Assembly (NCBI RefSeq): GCF_019711435.1
Contig: NZ_JAIGNK010000003.1
Location: 248,001-312,000 of the forward strand
Direction of reading: 5' to 3'
Source: Qipengyuania polymorpha
GTDB taxonomy: Bacteria > Pseudomonadota > Alphaproteobacteria > Sphingomonadales > Sphingomonadaceae
DNA length: 64,000 nt
Below the pieces are notes generated by a model. It ran no database searches. It saw only the letters and a list, made by a program, of their open reading frames with translations, and was not told the DNA's origin. This document shows, piece after piece, positions 49,550-57,360 of this stretch; positions within the stretch are counted from its first letter, which is position 1; every line of letters begins with the position of its first letter. A program made the position numbers and the translations under genes.

Positions 49550-51213
49550 CCCATGTCGAGCACGCGCGCGCCAGCGAGTGTCGAGATGCGCTTGGTCGAG
49601 ACTATGCCCGCCCCCTTGTCGCGGACGCTCGAAAGAAAGCGATATTCGCTCGTCGCGCGGGTCGGGGTCAGTTCGACCGCCATGTAGCCGCGCTGCGAGG
49701 CGTCCATCCATTTGAGTTCGGAATTGCGCTCGACCATGGCCTTGGCGACGGCTGCGGGAGGAAGTTGAGGCAAGTAGCCTTCGAAGCCGGGCGAGGTCAC
49801 CGAATGGCCGCCGAACTCAACGCCGACCTTTTCGCCGCCATGCGACAGGTCGAAGGCCCATGCGTTGTGCGTGTCGCCCGCAAGGCTGACGAGGTTCGCG
49901 TCGGCTGCCAGCGCCGCTTCGTAGAGCCGCTGCCGGGCAGCGGGATAGCCATCCCACGCATCCATGTTCAAGGGCAGTTCGGCGCGGCTCGCGAGAGCGC
50001 CTGCGCGGACGCGTTCGAGGATGTAGTCGGGGAGGTTGTCGGGCAATGTGTCGGTAAGCTGCGTGGCAGACGCCGTTCTCCCCATCAGCACTTGCTGCAC
50101 AAGCACCTGCCACACGGTCCCGTCCTTTCGTGAAGACGTGAGACCATTGGCAAGCCAGCCTTGCTGCGAGCTCCCGAGCACCTCACGCGAGGGGTCGAGA
50201 TAGTCGCCGTCACGGAACGCTGCGAGCCTCGCAACAGCCTCTTCGGGAGAAGAAATGCTGCGCAGCAAAGCGTTGTAATCGAACTGTTTTGCCCGGTGCG
50301 ACAGGCGCGTCTCCAGGCGGAACAATGTTGCGAGATTGCCGACCCTGTATTCGGCCCAGGGCTCGTCCGAAACGGGCATCCATTCACGATAGGCTTTCAT
50401 TGCCGCAGCCTTGCGAACCGACCATTCGCCTTCGCTTTCCGGCTGGTGGTTCTGCGCGCCGCCTTCCCAGCTGTCGTTGGTGCTCTCGTGGTCGTCCCAG
50501 CCGGAAATCATCGGGTAGAGCTGGTGGAGGCGCTGGAGGTCGCGGTCCTCGCGGTAGAGCGCAAAGCGGTTGCGGTATTGCGCAAGCGAGACTGATTCGC
50601 TGTCCGGCAGTACATCGCGTCCCGCGATTGTCTCGCGCGCTGAAGGATAGGTGCCGGCGGGATATTCGTAGAAATAATCACCGAGGTGCAGCGCACAGTC
50701 GAACTCGTCGGCTTCGGCAGCATGCCGGTAAGCGTTGAACCAGCCGAAGCCGATGTTCGAGCAGGAGAAGACCGCCATCTTCCAGCTTGCGGTCGGCCCA
50801 TCGGGAAGCGTGCGTGTGCGCCCCAGGTCCGACATCGAACCGTCGGGCGCAATGAAGCGGAAATAATACCATTGGCCCGGCTCCAGGCCCTCCGCCCATG
50901 CCTTGGCGCAGAAGTCATTCTCGGGCGAGGCCGTCACCTGCCCTTCCGCCACCACGCGCATATTCGCATCAGGCGTGAGCATCTGCCACGTCAGCCTCGC
51001 GTCCTGCGAGTGCACATAGCGCGTCCATAAGAGCACGCGATTGTGCCCCGGCTCCCCGCTCGCGACCCCATGCGTGAATCCCGAGGCGCCCGGACCCTGC
51101 TGCGCGGCGAGCGGTGCTGCCAGAAGTCCTCCGCCCAGCACCCCGCCCTTGAGCAGGCTCCGGCGGTCGAGCGCGGGCAGCTTCGGCGATGCGGGCGGTT
51201 CGGTCAGGGACAT
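49546..51213 (-). CDS. phoD: Alkaline phosphatase D (PhoD family)
   Basis: A 555-residue Tat-exported phosphodiesterase/monoesterase. The N-terminus has a twin-arginine signal (DRRSLLKGGVLGGGLLAAP, residues about 17-35). An N-terminal fibronectin-like domain follows (FTHGVASGEPGHNRVLLWTR), then the metallophosphatase core with AVFSCSNIGFGWFNAYRHAA, LHLGDYFYEY (metal Asp near 170), SGWDDHESTNDSW and LAGDTHNAWAF near residue 430. Calcium and iron ligands of the family lie in these blocks. The ATG at 51213 is chosen because GAGGAGAG lies upstream; the longer frame reads into poor sequence. The 3' end overlaps the thrS leader promoter. Confidence 0.92.
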   Translation of the reverse strand: MSLTEPPASPKLPALDRRSLLKGGVLGGGLLAAPLAAQQGPGASGFTHGVASGEPGHNRVLLWTRYVHSQDARLTWQMLTPDANMRVVAEGQVTASPENDFCAKAWAEGLEPGQWYYFRFIAPDGSMSDLGRTRTLPDGPTASWKMAVFSCSNIGFGWFNAYRHAAEADEFDCALHLGDYFYEYPAGTYPSARETIAGRDVLPDSESVSLAQYRNRFALYREDRDLQRLHQLYPMISGWDDHESTNDSWEGGAQNHQPESEGEWSVRKAAAMKAYREWMPVSDEPWAEYRVGNLATLFRLETRLSHRAKQFDYNALLRSISSPEEAVARLAAFRDGDYLDPSREVLGSSQQGWLANGLTSSRKDGTVWQVLVQQVLMGRTASATQLTDTLPDNLPDYILERVRAGALASRAELPLNMDAWDGYPAARQRLYEAALAADANLVSLAGDTHNAWAFDLSHGGEKVGVEFGGHSVTSPGFEGYLPQLPPAAVAKAMVERNSELKWMDASQRGYMAVELTPTRATSEYRFLSSVRDKGAGIVSTKRISTLAGARVLDMG

Positions 51214-51264
51214 AAATGCGCTCTCCTCTTCGCGGCTTCCTGCCTGCGCCGGATGGCAGGCAAA

Positions 51265-51345
51265 TGACAAGCTCCAATCTCATGCCTGACAAGCACTCGC
51301 TCCGTTTTGGAAAGCACGCTTGACAAACGCCGAACCAAATGACAA
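51265..51345 (+). promoter_or_regulatory. Four TGACAA repeats upstream of the XRE/membrane-protein operon
   Basis: TGACAAGC occurs at 51265 and 51287 (22 bases apart) and TGACAAAC at 51321 and 51340 (19 bases apart), all in the same direction within 81 bases between phoD and the small membrane gene. The third copy forms the -35-like TTGACA (51320-51325). They look like operator half-sites, possibly for the XRE regulator encoded at the end of the same operon, or for control of phoD on the other strand. Confidence 0.5.
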
Positions 51346-51377
51346 ACAAGCTTTACATCAAGCAAAGGACACTTCCC

Positions 51378-51563
51378 ATGAAGCAATATCGCGCACCCCT
51401 CCTCCTCGCATTTGCCATGATCGGCATCGCGCTCCTTTCGGTCTTCGAATACGTGCCCGAAGAGGTGGCACAATATTCGCCCTTTCTCCTTCTCGCCCTG
51501 TTCCCCCACGCATGGCTGCGTAGTGAGCGTTCCTGCAATCTACTGAAGCGGAAAGCGGCATGA
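51378..51563 (+). CDS. Small two-pass membrane protein
   Basis: A 61-residue product with two hydrophobic stretches (about 6-22 and 31-47) and a basic C-terminus (LLKRKAA). I start it at ATG 51378 because AAAGGA lies about 8 bases upstream; an in-frame ATG at 51339 would add 13 residues. Its stop overlaps the next gene's start (ATGA), so it belongs to a three-gene string with a larger membrane protein and an XRE regulator. The function is unknown. Confidence 0.6.
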   Translation: MKQYRAPLLLAFAMIGIALLSVFEYVPEEVAQYSPFLLLALFPHAWLRSERSCNLLKRKAA

Positions 51564-52165
51564 GCGCGGCTGAAACTTCGGGGCTGCGCACTTCGGTCCC
51601 CGTCTGGGCAGGGCTGACCTTCGCCACCTTCGGCATGGTCATGGCGCTCGCGCTCACCGACGCCATCAACGCCTCGACCACGCTCATCCTGATGGTCATC
51701 CCGGCCGCGCTGTTCTTCCAGACCATCCGCGCGGCCAACCGCAAGGGCAAGTGCAACGGACGGGGCGAGGCGCAGCGGCTCTATATCAAGCGGGTCGCCA
51801 TTTTCTCCTCGCTCTACCTTGTGGTCATCGCGCTGCAGGTGAGCATGCTCAGGGACAACGATCCCGCGCTCGCCGTGCGCGCCGGCCTCTCGGTCATGCC
51901 GGGGCTCGCCATCTGCGGCGTGTTCTGGGCCATTGGCCGCCTCATCCTCGACGAGAAGGACGAATTCATCCGCATGCTCATCGTGCGCCAGACGCTGATT
52001 GCGACCGGCTTTGCCTTGGGCTTCGCAACCATCTGGGGTTTCCTCGAAGCGGGCGAGGTCGTGCCGCATATCCCGGCCTACTGGTTCGCGGTGGCCTTCT
52101 TCGGCGGACAGTTCATCGGCGCGGTTTCCAACCGCATCACCCATGGCACCTGGGGGTCGCTGTGA
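51560..52165 (+). CDS. Uncharacterised multi-pass membrane protein
   Basis: A 201-residue protein with about six hydrophobic segments (near 14-33, 38-54, 80-96, 108-126, 143-160 and 170-188) and a charged loop KGKCNGRGEAQRLYIKR between the second and third. I do not recognise a family with certainty; pairs of a small XRE-type regulator and a multi-pass membrane protein of about this size are widespread. It overlaps the upstream small gene and the downstream regulator by 4 bases each, so the three products are made together. Confidence 0.8.
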   Translation: MSAAETSGLRTSVPVWAGLTFATFGMVMALALTDAINASTTLILMVIPAALFFQTIRAANRKGKCNGRGEAQRLYIKRVAIFSSLYLVVIALQVSMLRDNDPALAVRAGLSVMPGLAICGVFWAIGRLILDEKDEFIRMLIVRQTLIATGFALGFATIWGFLEAGEVVPHIPAYWFAVAFFGGQFIGAVSNRITHGTWGSL

Positions 52166-52353
52166 ACAACCGCCTGAAGGTGCTCCGCGCGGAACGCGAC
52201 TGGAGCCAGCAGGACCTTGCCGACCGGCTCGAAGTCAGTCGCCAGAGCGTCAATGCCATCGAGAAGGGCCGCTACGACCCGTCGCTGCCGCTCGCCTTCA
52301 AGATTGCCGACGTGTTCGAAATGGCCATCGAGGACATTTTCCAGCGCGACTAA
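52162..52353 (+). CDS. Short XRE-family helix-turn-helix regulator
   Basis: A 63-residue single-domain DNA-binding protein, starting at GTG 52162 overlapping the upstream stop. The Cro/C1-type HTH is complete: LKVLRAERDWSQQDLADRLEV, SRQSVNAIEKGRYDPS, LPLAFKIADVFEMAIEDIF. Proteins of this length and ending are usually repressors of the linked membrane-protein gene; the TGACAA repeats upstream of the operon are candidate targets. It has no sensing domain, so a signal would act through the membrane partner or by concentration. Confidence 0.9.
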   Translation: MNNRLKVLRAERDWSQQDLADRLEVSRQSVNAIEKGRYDPSLPLAFKIADVFEMAIEDIFQRD

Positions 52354-52399
52354 AATTGCCCCTCGCTTGACTTGGCGGCCCCGCACCTAGAATGCTTAC

Positions 52400-52426
52400 A
52401 TGTGAACGGGATTTCACGTTTTTATT
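52400..52426 (+). terminator. Weak intrinsic terminator after the XRE gene
   Basis: ATGTGAA (52400-52406) can pair with TTCACGT (52413-52419), one pair being T-G, with a 6-base loop, then TTTTTATT. The stem is weak; the same inverted repeat could instead be an operator for the next gene. Confidence 0.4.
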
Positions 52427-52451
52427 CGGGTTGCGGGGTCGTTTACTTTCC

Positions 52452-53513
52452 ATGGCTGATATCAAGGAGAAGGCGAACAACGCCTTCCGTTTCGATGGCA
52501 ATTGGCAGGATTTTGCCAAGATTGCCTTTCCGAACCTGCTGCTGACCATCGTCACGCTGGGCATTTACCGGTTCTGGGCGACCACGCGCGAGCGCCAGTA
52601 CCTTTGGTCGCACACCAGCTTCGTCGACGAGCGGCTGGAGTGGACCGGCGAGGGGCGCGAGCTGTTCTTCGGCTTCCTCATCGTGGCAATCATCCTCGGC
52701 ATCCCCTTCGTCATCCTCCAGTTCATCGCGAGCGGAATGATTTTTCGCGGGATGCAGGATTATGTGCTGGTGATGGGTATCATCCTGTTCCTCGCCTCCT
52801 GGTACCTGTCGGGCGTCGCGCGGTTTCGCGCCATGCGGTACCGCCTCTCGCGCACCCGCTGGCGCGGCATCCGCGGCGGCAGCGACAATCCCGGCTTCGT
52901 CTATGGCTGGTCCTATTTCTGGCGCTGGTTGGTAGGGATCCTGCCCGTCGGCCTCCTTATTCCCTGGACCATGACGAGCCTGTGGAACGAGCGCTGGCGG
53001 GAGATGAGCTTCGGCCCCTACCAAGTCGAGTCCGACGCCGAACCCGCGCCAATCTACAAGCGCTTCCTGCTCTTTTACGTGCCGCTGCTGCTGCTCATTC
53101 CCATGGGCATCGCGTTTCAGAGTGCAGACCTCGAAGGCGGGGCGGGAGCAGTGGTGGCCATCAGCGCAATCGTGCTGGTGCTGTTCATCTATTTCGGCAT
53201 GCCGCTCCTATCGGTAGCCTTTTACGCCAAGTTCTTCCGCGAGGCGGTCCACACCATGCGCTGGGGCGATGTGGAATTCAGCTTCCGTGCGCGGACGAGC
53301 GACTGGATTGTCCTCTACCTCGTCGACTTCCTGCTGATCTCGGCGACCTTTGGCCTCGCCTATATCTTCATTCCCTATCGCCACTGGAAATTCTACGTCG
53401 AGCATATGCACGCGGAAGGCGAAATCGATCTCGATGCGATGACCCAGTCGCAGACCGCCACCGCGCGTCACGGCGAGGGCCTGCTGGACGCCTTCGACAT
53501 GGGAGCCATCTAG
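52452..53513 (+). CDS. DUF898 (YjgN-like) membrane protein
   Basis: A 353-residue integral membrane protein. It begins FRFDGNWQDFAKIAFPNLLLTIVTLGIYRFWATTRERQYLW, the DUF898 signature, and the FxFxGxxxDFxxI pattern recurs as a duplicated half near residue 275 (WGDVEFSFRARTSDWIVLYLVDFLLISATFG). Seven or so hydrophobic segments are visible. The family (E. coli YjgN) has no proven role. An M48 peptidase follows 4 bases later, an association seen in other proteobacteria, so the two may work together in membrane-protein quality control. Confidence 0.87.
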   Translation: MADIKEKANNAFRFDGNWQDFAKIAFPNLLLTIVTLGIYRFWATTRERQYLWSHTSFVDERLEWTGEGRELFFGFLIVAIILGIPFVILQFIASGMIFRGMQDYVLVMGIILFLASWYLSGVARFRAMRYRLSRTRWRGIRGGSDNPGFVYGWSYFWRWLVGILPVGLLIPWTMTSLWNERWREMSFGPYQVESDAEPAPIYKRFLLFYVPLLLLIPMGIAFQSADLEGGAGAVVAISAIVLVLFIYFGMPLLSVAFYAKFFREAVHTMRWGDVEFSFRARTSDWIVLYLVDFLLISATFGLAYIFIPYRHWKFYVEHMHAEGEIDLDAMTQSQTATARHGEGLLDAFDMGAI

Positions 53514-53517
53514 CGCC

Positions 53518-54588
53518 ATGGAAGAGAGCTTCCGCACTCCGGCCCAATGGTATGACGGCCACAGTGCCGTGCGCCACGAAGGCGATGCGCTATGGGACGG
53601 GGCGCGTCAGCTCGCCCTGCGCAGTACGAGCAGCAATCTCGATATAGCCTTGGGCGAACTCGTATTTGCCGAGGAACGCGGCGGGCAACGGGTATATCGC
53701 TGGAGCGGCGATGACGATTTCCGGCTCATCCTGCCCGCAGACCTGCCGGCGGGGCTTGCAGCTGCACTGCCCTCGCGCCGCAAATACGGTGCATGGGTCG
53801 ACGGACTTGGTCTGGGCAAGGCGACCGTCCTCTTCGCAGGCGTCAGCGCCGGCCTGCTGGCGCTGTTCTTTACTGCACCGGACTGGCTCGGCCCACGCAT
53901 TCCCACCAGCTGGGAGCGCAGCATGGGCGACGCACTGGTCGGCGATTTCGGCAATCGCATCTGTCATACGCCCGAAGGCGATGCCGCGCTCGCCAAGTTG
54001 CTCGCCAAGGTCGACCCGGCCGAGGAAAAGGTGCGTGCGGGCATCGCCAATTCGACCGACGTCAACGCGGTCGCGCTGCCCGGCGGGCAAATTCTCATCT
54101 TCGACGGTCTGGTGCAGGAAGCCGAAACGCCCGAGGAACTCGCCGGCGTGCTCGGCCACGAGGTCGGCCATGTACGCGAACGCCATGTGATGACCGCGCT
54201 GCTGCGGCAGTTCGGTCTCACCGTCCTGCTTTCGGGCATGAATACCGGCATCGGCGACACGCTGTTCGGCCTCGCCGCGATGGATTATTCGCGCGATGCC
54301 GAACGCGAGGCGGACGAATATTCGCGCGCGCGAATGCTCGAGAGCGGCATCTCCCCGACGGGCGCCGCCGAATTCTTCGAACGGCTGAGCGCACGCATCG
54401 ACTATGACGAGGACTCGCTGCTCGGCTGGGCGGCCAGCCACCCGGGACCGGGAGAGCGCGCCGAGGCCTATCGCGAGGCTGCCGAGGGCAGGACATTCAC
54501 CCCCGTGCTGACGGAGCAGGAGTTCGGGGCGCTGAAGACGATGTGCGAGGAAGACGAGGACGTCGAGGTCATGCAGTCGATCGTGTAG
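53518..54588 (+). CDS. M48-family zinc metallopeptidase
   Basis: A 356-residue membrane-anchored peptidase. An N-terminal domain of unknown fold (about 1-95) precedes one membrane segment near residue 103-121 (TVLFAGVSAGLLALFF). The catalytic domain has HEVGHVRERH (HExxH zinc site) near residue 218-227 and the third ligand Glu in DAEREADEYSRARM near 262. LPGGQILIFDGLVQEAE is the conserved strand before the active-site helix. It resembles bacterial HtpX/Oma1-like proteases. It directly follows the DUF898 gene. Confidence 0.9.
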   Translation: MEESFRTPAQWYDGHSAVRHEGDALWDGARQLALRSTSSNLDIALGELVFAEERGGQRVYRWSGDDDFRLILPADLPAGLAAALPSRRKYGAWVDGLGLGKATVLFAGVSAGLLALFFTAPDWLGPRIPTSWERSMGDALVGDFGNRICHTPEGDAALAKLLAKVDPAEEKVRAGIANSTDVNAVALPGGQILIFDGLVQEAETPEELAGVLGHEVGHVRERHVMTALLRQFGLTVLLSGMNTGIGDTLFGLAAMDYSRDAEREADEYSRARMLESGISPTGAAEFFERLSARIDYDEDSLLGWAASHPGPGERAEAYREAAEGRTFTPVLTEQEFGALKTMCEEDEDVEVMQSIV

Positions 54589-54627
54589 GGCTTGCATTCG
54601 CCGCGGCTCGCGCCGACATCGAGCCCC

Positions 54628-55377
54628 ATGTTCGACGTCAAATACCACGAAATGCCAGACGGCAGGCGCATCGCCTATCGCCATATCCGCGGGAGCGGTC
54701 CGACTCTCGTTTTCCTGCCCGGCTACATGTCCGACATGGACGGCGGCAAGGCGACCGCGCTGTTCGACTGGGCGCGCGAACAGGGGCGCGCCTGCCTGCT
54801 GCTCGACTATTCGGGCTGCGGGAAGAGCGAGGGCGAGTTCGCCGACGGCACGCTGTCGAAATGGCGCGACGAAGTTCTCGCGCTCATCGAGGCGAAGGTC
54901 GAGGGCGAGGTCGTGGTCATCGGCTCCTCCATGGGCGGTTGGCTGATGCTGCTGGTCGGCGCAGCGCTGGGCGACCGGCTGGCCGGAATGGTAGGCATCG
55001 CTGCCGCACCTGACTTTACCGAATGGGGCTATTCCGACGAGCAGAAGGCGCAGATGGCTGCAGGCGAAACGGTGTTCGAGGACAATCCCTACGGCCCCGA
55101 ACCCACGCCCACACATGCCGGCTTCTTCGCCGACGGACAGGCGCAGCGCCAAATGGGCGGCATCGTCCCCATCGATGCGCCGGCCCGCCTGCTCCACGGC
55201 CACCGTGACGAAGACGTGCCCTGGCAGCTGAGCCTGCAGATTGCAGGCGTGCTGCGTTCGGACGCGGTTCAAGTGACCTTCGTCAAGGATGGCGACCACC
55301 GCCTTTCGCGGCCGCAGGACATCGCCCTGCTGCTGCGCACAGTGGATGGCCTCATCCATGATCTGGAGCACACTTGA
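54628..55377 (+). CDS. Alpha/beta hydrolase (ABHD10-like)
   Basis: A 249-residue serine hydrolase with the pattern of the mitochondrial ABHD10 group: LVFLPGYMSDMDGGKATALFD near residue 27-45, LLLDYSGCGKSEGEF near 63, and nucleophile motif IGSSMGGWLMLL near 105. The acidic residue is in LHGHRDEDVPW near 190 and the His in KDGDHRLSRP near 222. In animals ABHD10 removes acyl groups from proteins or glucuronides; the bacterial substrates are unknown. I use ATG 54628; the frame extends to a TTG at 54592 but adds a nonconserved piece. It overlaps the next gene by 4 bases at a TTGA. Confidence 0.85.
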   Translation: MFDVKYHEMPDGRRIAYRHIRGSGPTLVFLPGYMSDMDGGKATALFDWAREQGRACLLLDYSGCGKSEGEFADGTLSKWRDEVLALIEAKVEGEVVVIGSSMGGWLMLLVGAALGDRLAGMVGIAAAPDFTEWGYSDEQKAQMAAGETVFEDNPYGPEPTPTHAGFFADGQAQRQMGGIVPIDAPARLLHGHRDEDVPWQLSLQIAGVLRSDAVQVTFVKDGDHRLSRPQDIALLLRTVDGLIHDLEHT

Positions 55378-56216
55378 CCCTTCTCCTCGCCAGCGCCGCT
55401 CTCGCCGTCCTCCAGTCCGGGGCCTTTCCCGGCTCGAACACCATGCCCGACATACCCGACGATCTGCGCGACCGCCCGCCGCGGATCGAACGGGGTGTGT
55501 CCGGACCGCCCGCCGACCTGTGGACCTGCCTCAAGCAGACATCGAGCTACCCGCAGCAGGCACTCGATTTCGCACAAGAGTGGCGCGAGCGTGCGTCCAC
55601 CGACCTCGAATTCGCCCAGAGCGCGCATTGCGCCGGGCTGGCGCTGGTCCAGCTCGGACGATATGGCGAGGCACGACAGGCCTTCGAATTGGCGAGCGGT
55701 GAAGCGCCGCAGGACAACCTCGCCTATGCCGCGCGGCTCGCCGCGATGGCAGGGAATGCCGCCATGGCAGAAAATGATGTCGAGGCTGCTCTCCCGCTGC
55801 TCGACCGCGCAGGCGGAATGGCGCTTGCCGCCGAGGAGAACGAGCTGGCCGCCGACCTGCGTGTCGATCTAGCCCGCGTGCTGGTTCGGCTCGACCGCCC
55901 CGAAGATGCCGCCTCCGCCCTCGCCGAAGCCCGCGAGGCCGATGCTCTCGATGTCGAGGCGTGGCTGCTCTCGGCCACGCTTTCACGCCGCCTCGAACGG
56001 CTGGGCGAGGCGCAGGCTCAGATAGAGCGCGCCGCGCTGCTCGACCCGCGCAATCCGCAAATCGGGCTGGAGGCGGGCGTGATTGCCGCCATGGCCGGCC
56101 GCGCGGAGGATGCGCGCGCGAGCTTCCGGTCGGTGCTCGCCGTGGCTCCCGGAAGCCCGCAGGCAGAGCGTGCGCAGGGTTATCTCACCCAACTCGACAC
56201 GGCGGAGACCGAATGA
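55374..56216 (+). CDS. Exported TPR-repeat protein
   Basis: A 280-residue protein that appears to start with TTG at 55374, overlapping the hydrolase stop; GGAG sits 5 bases before it and the first 16 residues form a signal peptide (LLLASAALAVLQSGA). Four to five tetratricopeptide-type helix pairs follow: ALDFAQEWRERAS, AGLALVQLGRYGEARQAFELAS, DVEAALPLLDRAGG, DRPEDAASALAEARE and ERLGEAQAQIERAALLDPRNPQ. It is expected to act as a periplasmic scaffold. The next gene starts in its stop (ATGA). Confidence 0.78.
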   Translation: MTLLLASAALAVLQSGAFPGSNTMPDIPDDLRDRPPRIERGVSGPPADLWTCLKQTSSYPQQALDFAQEWRERASTDLEFAQSAHCAGLALVQLGRYGEARQAFELASGEAPQDNLAYAARLAAMAGNAAMAENDVEAALPLLDRAGGMALAAEENELAADLRVDLARVLVRLDRPEDAASALAEAREADALDVEAWLLSATLSRRLERLGEAQAQIERAALLDPRNPQIGLEAGVIAAMAGRAEDARASFRSVLAVAPGSPQAERAQGYLTQLDTAETE

Positions 56217-57187
56217 CCGCATACTCCATCCTCGACCTCGTCCCGGTTCGCGAAGGCGGGACATTGGGAGAAGCCTTCGAGGCTGCCACCGCGCTCGCCA
56301 AGGCCGCCGAGAATGCTGGTTGCAAACGCTACTGGGTTGCCGAACACCACGCGATGGAGGGCATCGCGGGCGGCGCGACTTCGGTCGTGCTCGCACATGT
56401 CGGCAATGCCACCCGCACCATCCGCATCGGCTCGGGCGGCATCATGCTGCCCAACCACACGCCGTTCCAGATTGCCGAGCAGTTCGGCACGCTCGACGCG
56501 CTGTTCCCGGGCCGTGTCGACCTCGGGCTTGGCCGCGCTCCCGGTGCAGGTCCCGAACTCCAGCGCGCGCTCAGGAAAGACCTTCACCGCGCCGCCGAGA
56601 TGTTCCCACAGGATGTCGTGGAACTGATGGCGCATATGGACGGGACCAGCGAGATTTCGCCCACTCCCGGCCTCGGAGCGAGGCCCGAGTTCTGGATGCT
56701 CGGCTCGAGCCTGTTCGGTGCCAGCCTCGCGGCGAGGCTCGGCATTCCCTATGCTTTTGCCAGCCATTTCGCGCCCGACCATCTCGACGCCGCGCTTGAA
56801 CTTTATCGCCGCAATTTCGAGCCGAGCGAGATGTGCGAAAAGCCGCACGTCATGGCCGCCATGAACCTCTTTTGTGCAGACAGCGAAGAGGAGGCCGAAA
56901 CGCTCGCCACCTCGCAGATGCAGGCCTTCGTGGCGCTGCGCACCGGTAAGCCATCGAAACTCAAGCCGCCCATCGAGAACTATCGCGGCCAGCTGCCTGC
57001 GCCTGCACAGGCCATGCTTGCGCATATCGGCCAGGCCAGCGCCATCGGCACGCCGCAGCAATGCAGCGACGCAGTGCAGCAATTCGTGGAGCGGACGCAG
57101 GCCGACGAGATAATCTTCGCAGGCCCCACCTTCGATCCCAAGGCGCGTATCGACAGCCTTCGCAAGGCCATGGACCAGCTCTCCTGA
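56213..57187 (+). CDS. LLM-class flavin-dependent oxidoreductase
   Basis: A 324-residue luciferase-like monooxygenase. YWVAEHHAMEGIAGGATSVVLAHVGNATRTIRIGSGGIMLPNHTP near residue 40-80 is the flavin-binding barrel core, followed by EQFGTLDALFPGRVDLGLGRAPG, and a second half with HIGQASAIGTPQQCSDAV and FAGPTFDPKARI. It belongs to the group that uses FMN or F420-type cofactors on unknown substrates. Its ATG overlaps the TPR gene stop, so it lies last in a coupled string with the hydrolase and TPR genes. Confidence 0.9.
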   Translation: MTAYSILDLVPVREGGTLGEAFEAATALAKAAENAGCKRYWVAEHHAMEGIAGGATSVVLAHVGNATRTIRIGSGGIMLPNHTPFQIAEQFGTLDALFPGRVDLGLGRAPGAGPELQRALRKDLHRAAEMFPQDVVELMAHMDGTSEISPTPGLGARPEFWMLGSSLFGASLAARLGIPYAFASHFAPDHLDAALELYRRNFEPSEMCEKPHVMAAMNLFCADSEEEAETLATSQMQAFVALRTGKPSKLKPPIENYRGQLPAPAQAMLAHIGQASAIGTPQQCSDAVQQFVERTQADEIIFAGPTFDPKARIDSLRKAMDQLS

Positions 57188-57257
57188 TTCTCCGGCCTGA
57201 CGCTACGGCCACCGCCTTTGCATAGGTTTGCAAAAATTGCTGCGCGCCGCCTTGCCC

Positions 57258-57280
57258 TTGCCCTTCAACAGGCCTAATCG
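57258..57280 (+). promoter_or_regulatory. Candidate sigma-70 promoter for gdhB
   Basis: TTGCCC is present twice in tandem (57252-57257 and 57258-57263? the second copy overlaps the spacer); with the first copy a 17-base spacer leads to TAATCG (57275-57280). The predicted start near 57287 would leave a leader of about 75 bases before ATG 57361. Confidence 0.35.
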
Positions 57281-57360
57281 CCGCGCCTGACCAGACTGAG
57301 CAATGACTCGGATATTTCACGGCGCGGCAATTTTCGCGCGCCCCAAGCGAGAGGTCCCAG

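Noticed and set aside
49476-49715. Plus-strand frame starting with a run of Val codons
   Set aside because: It is the reverse reading of the Thr codon run and has no ribosome binding site or homology; the minus-strand leader explains it better.
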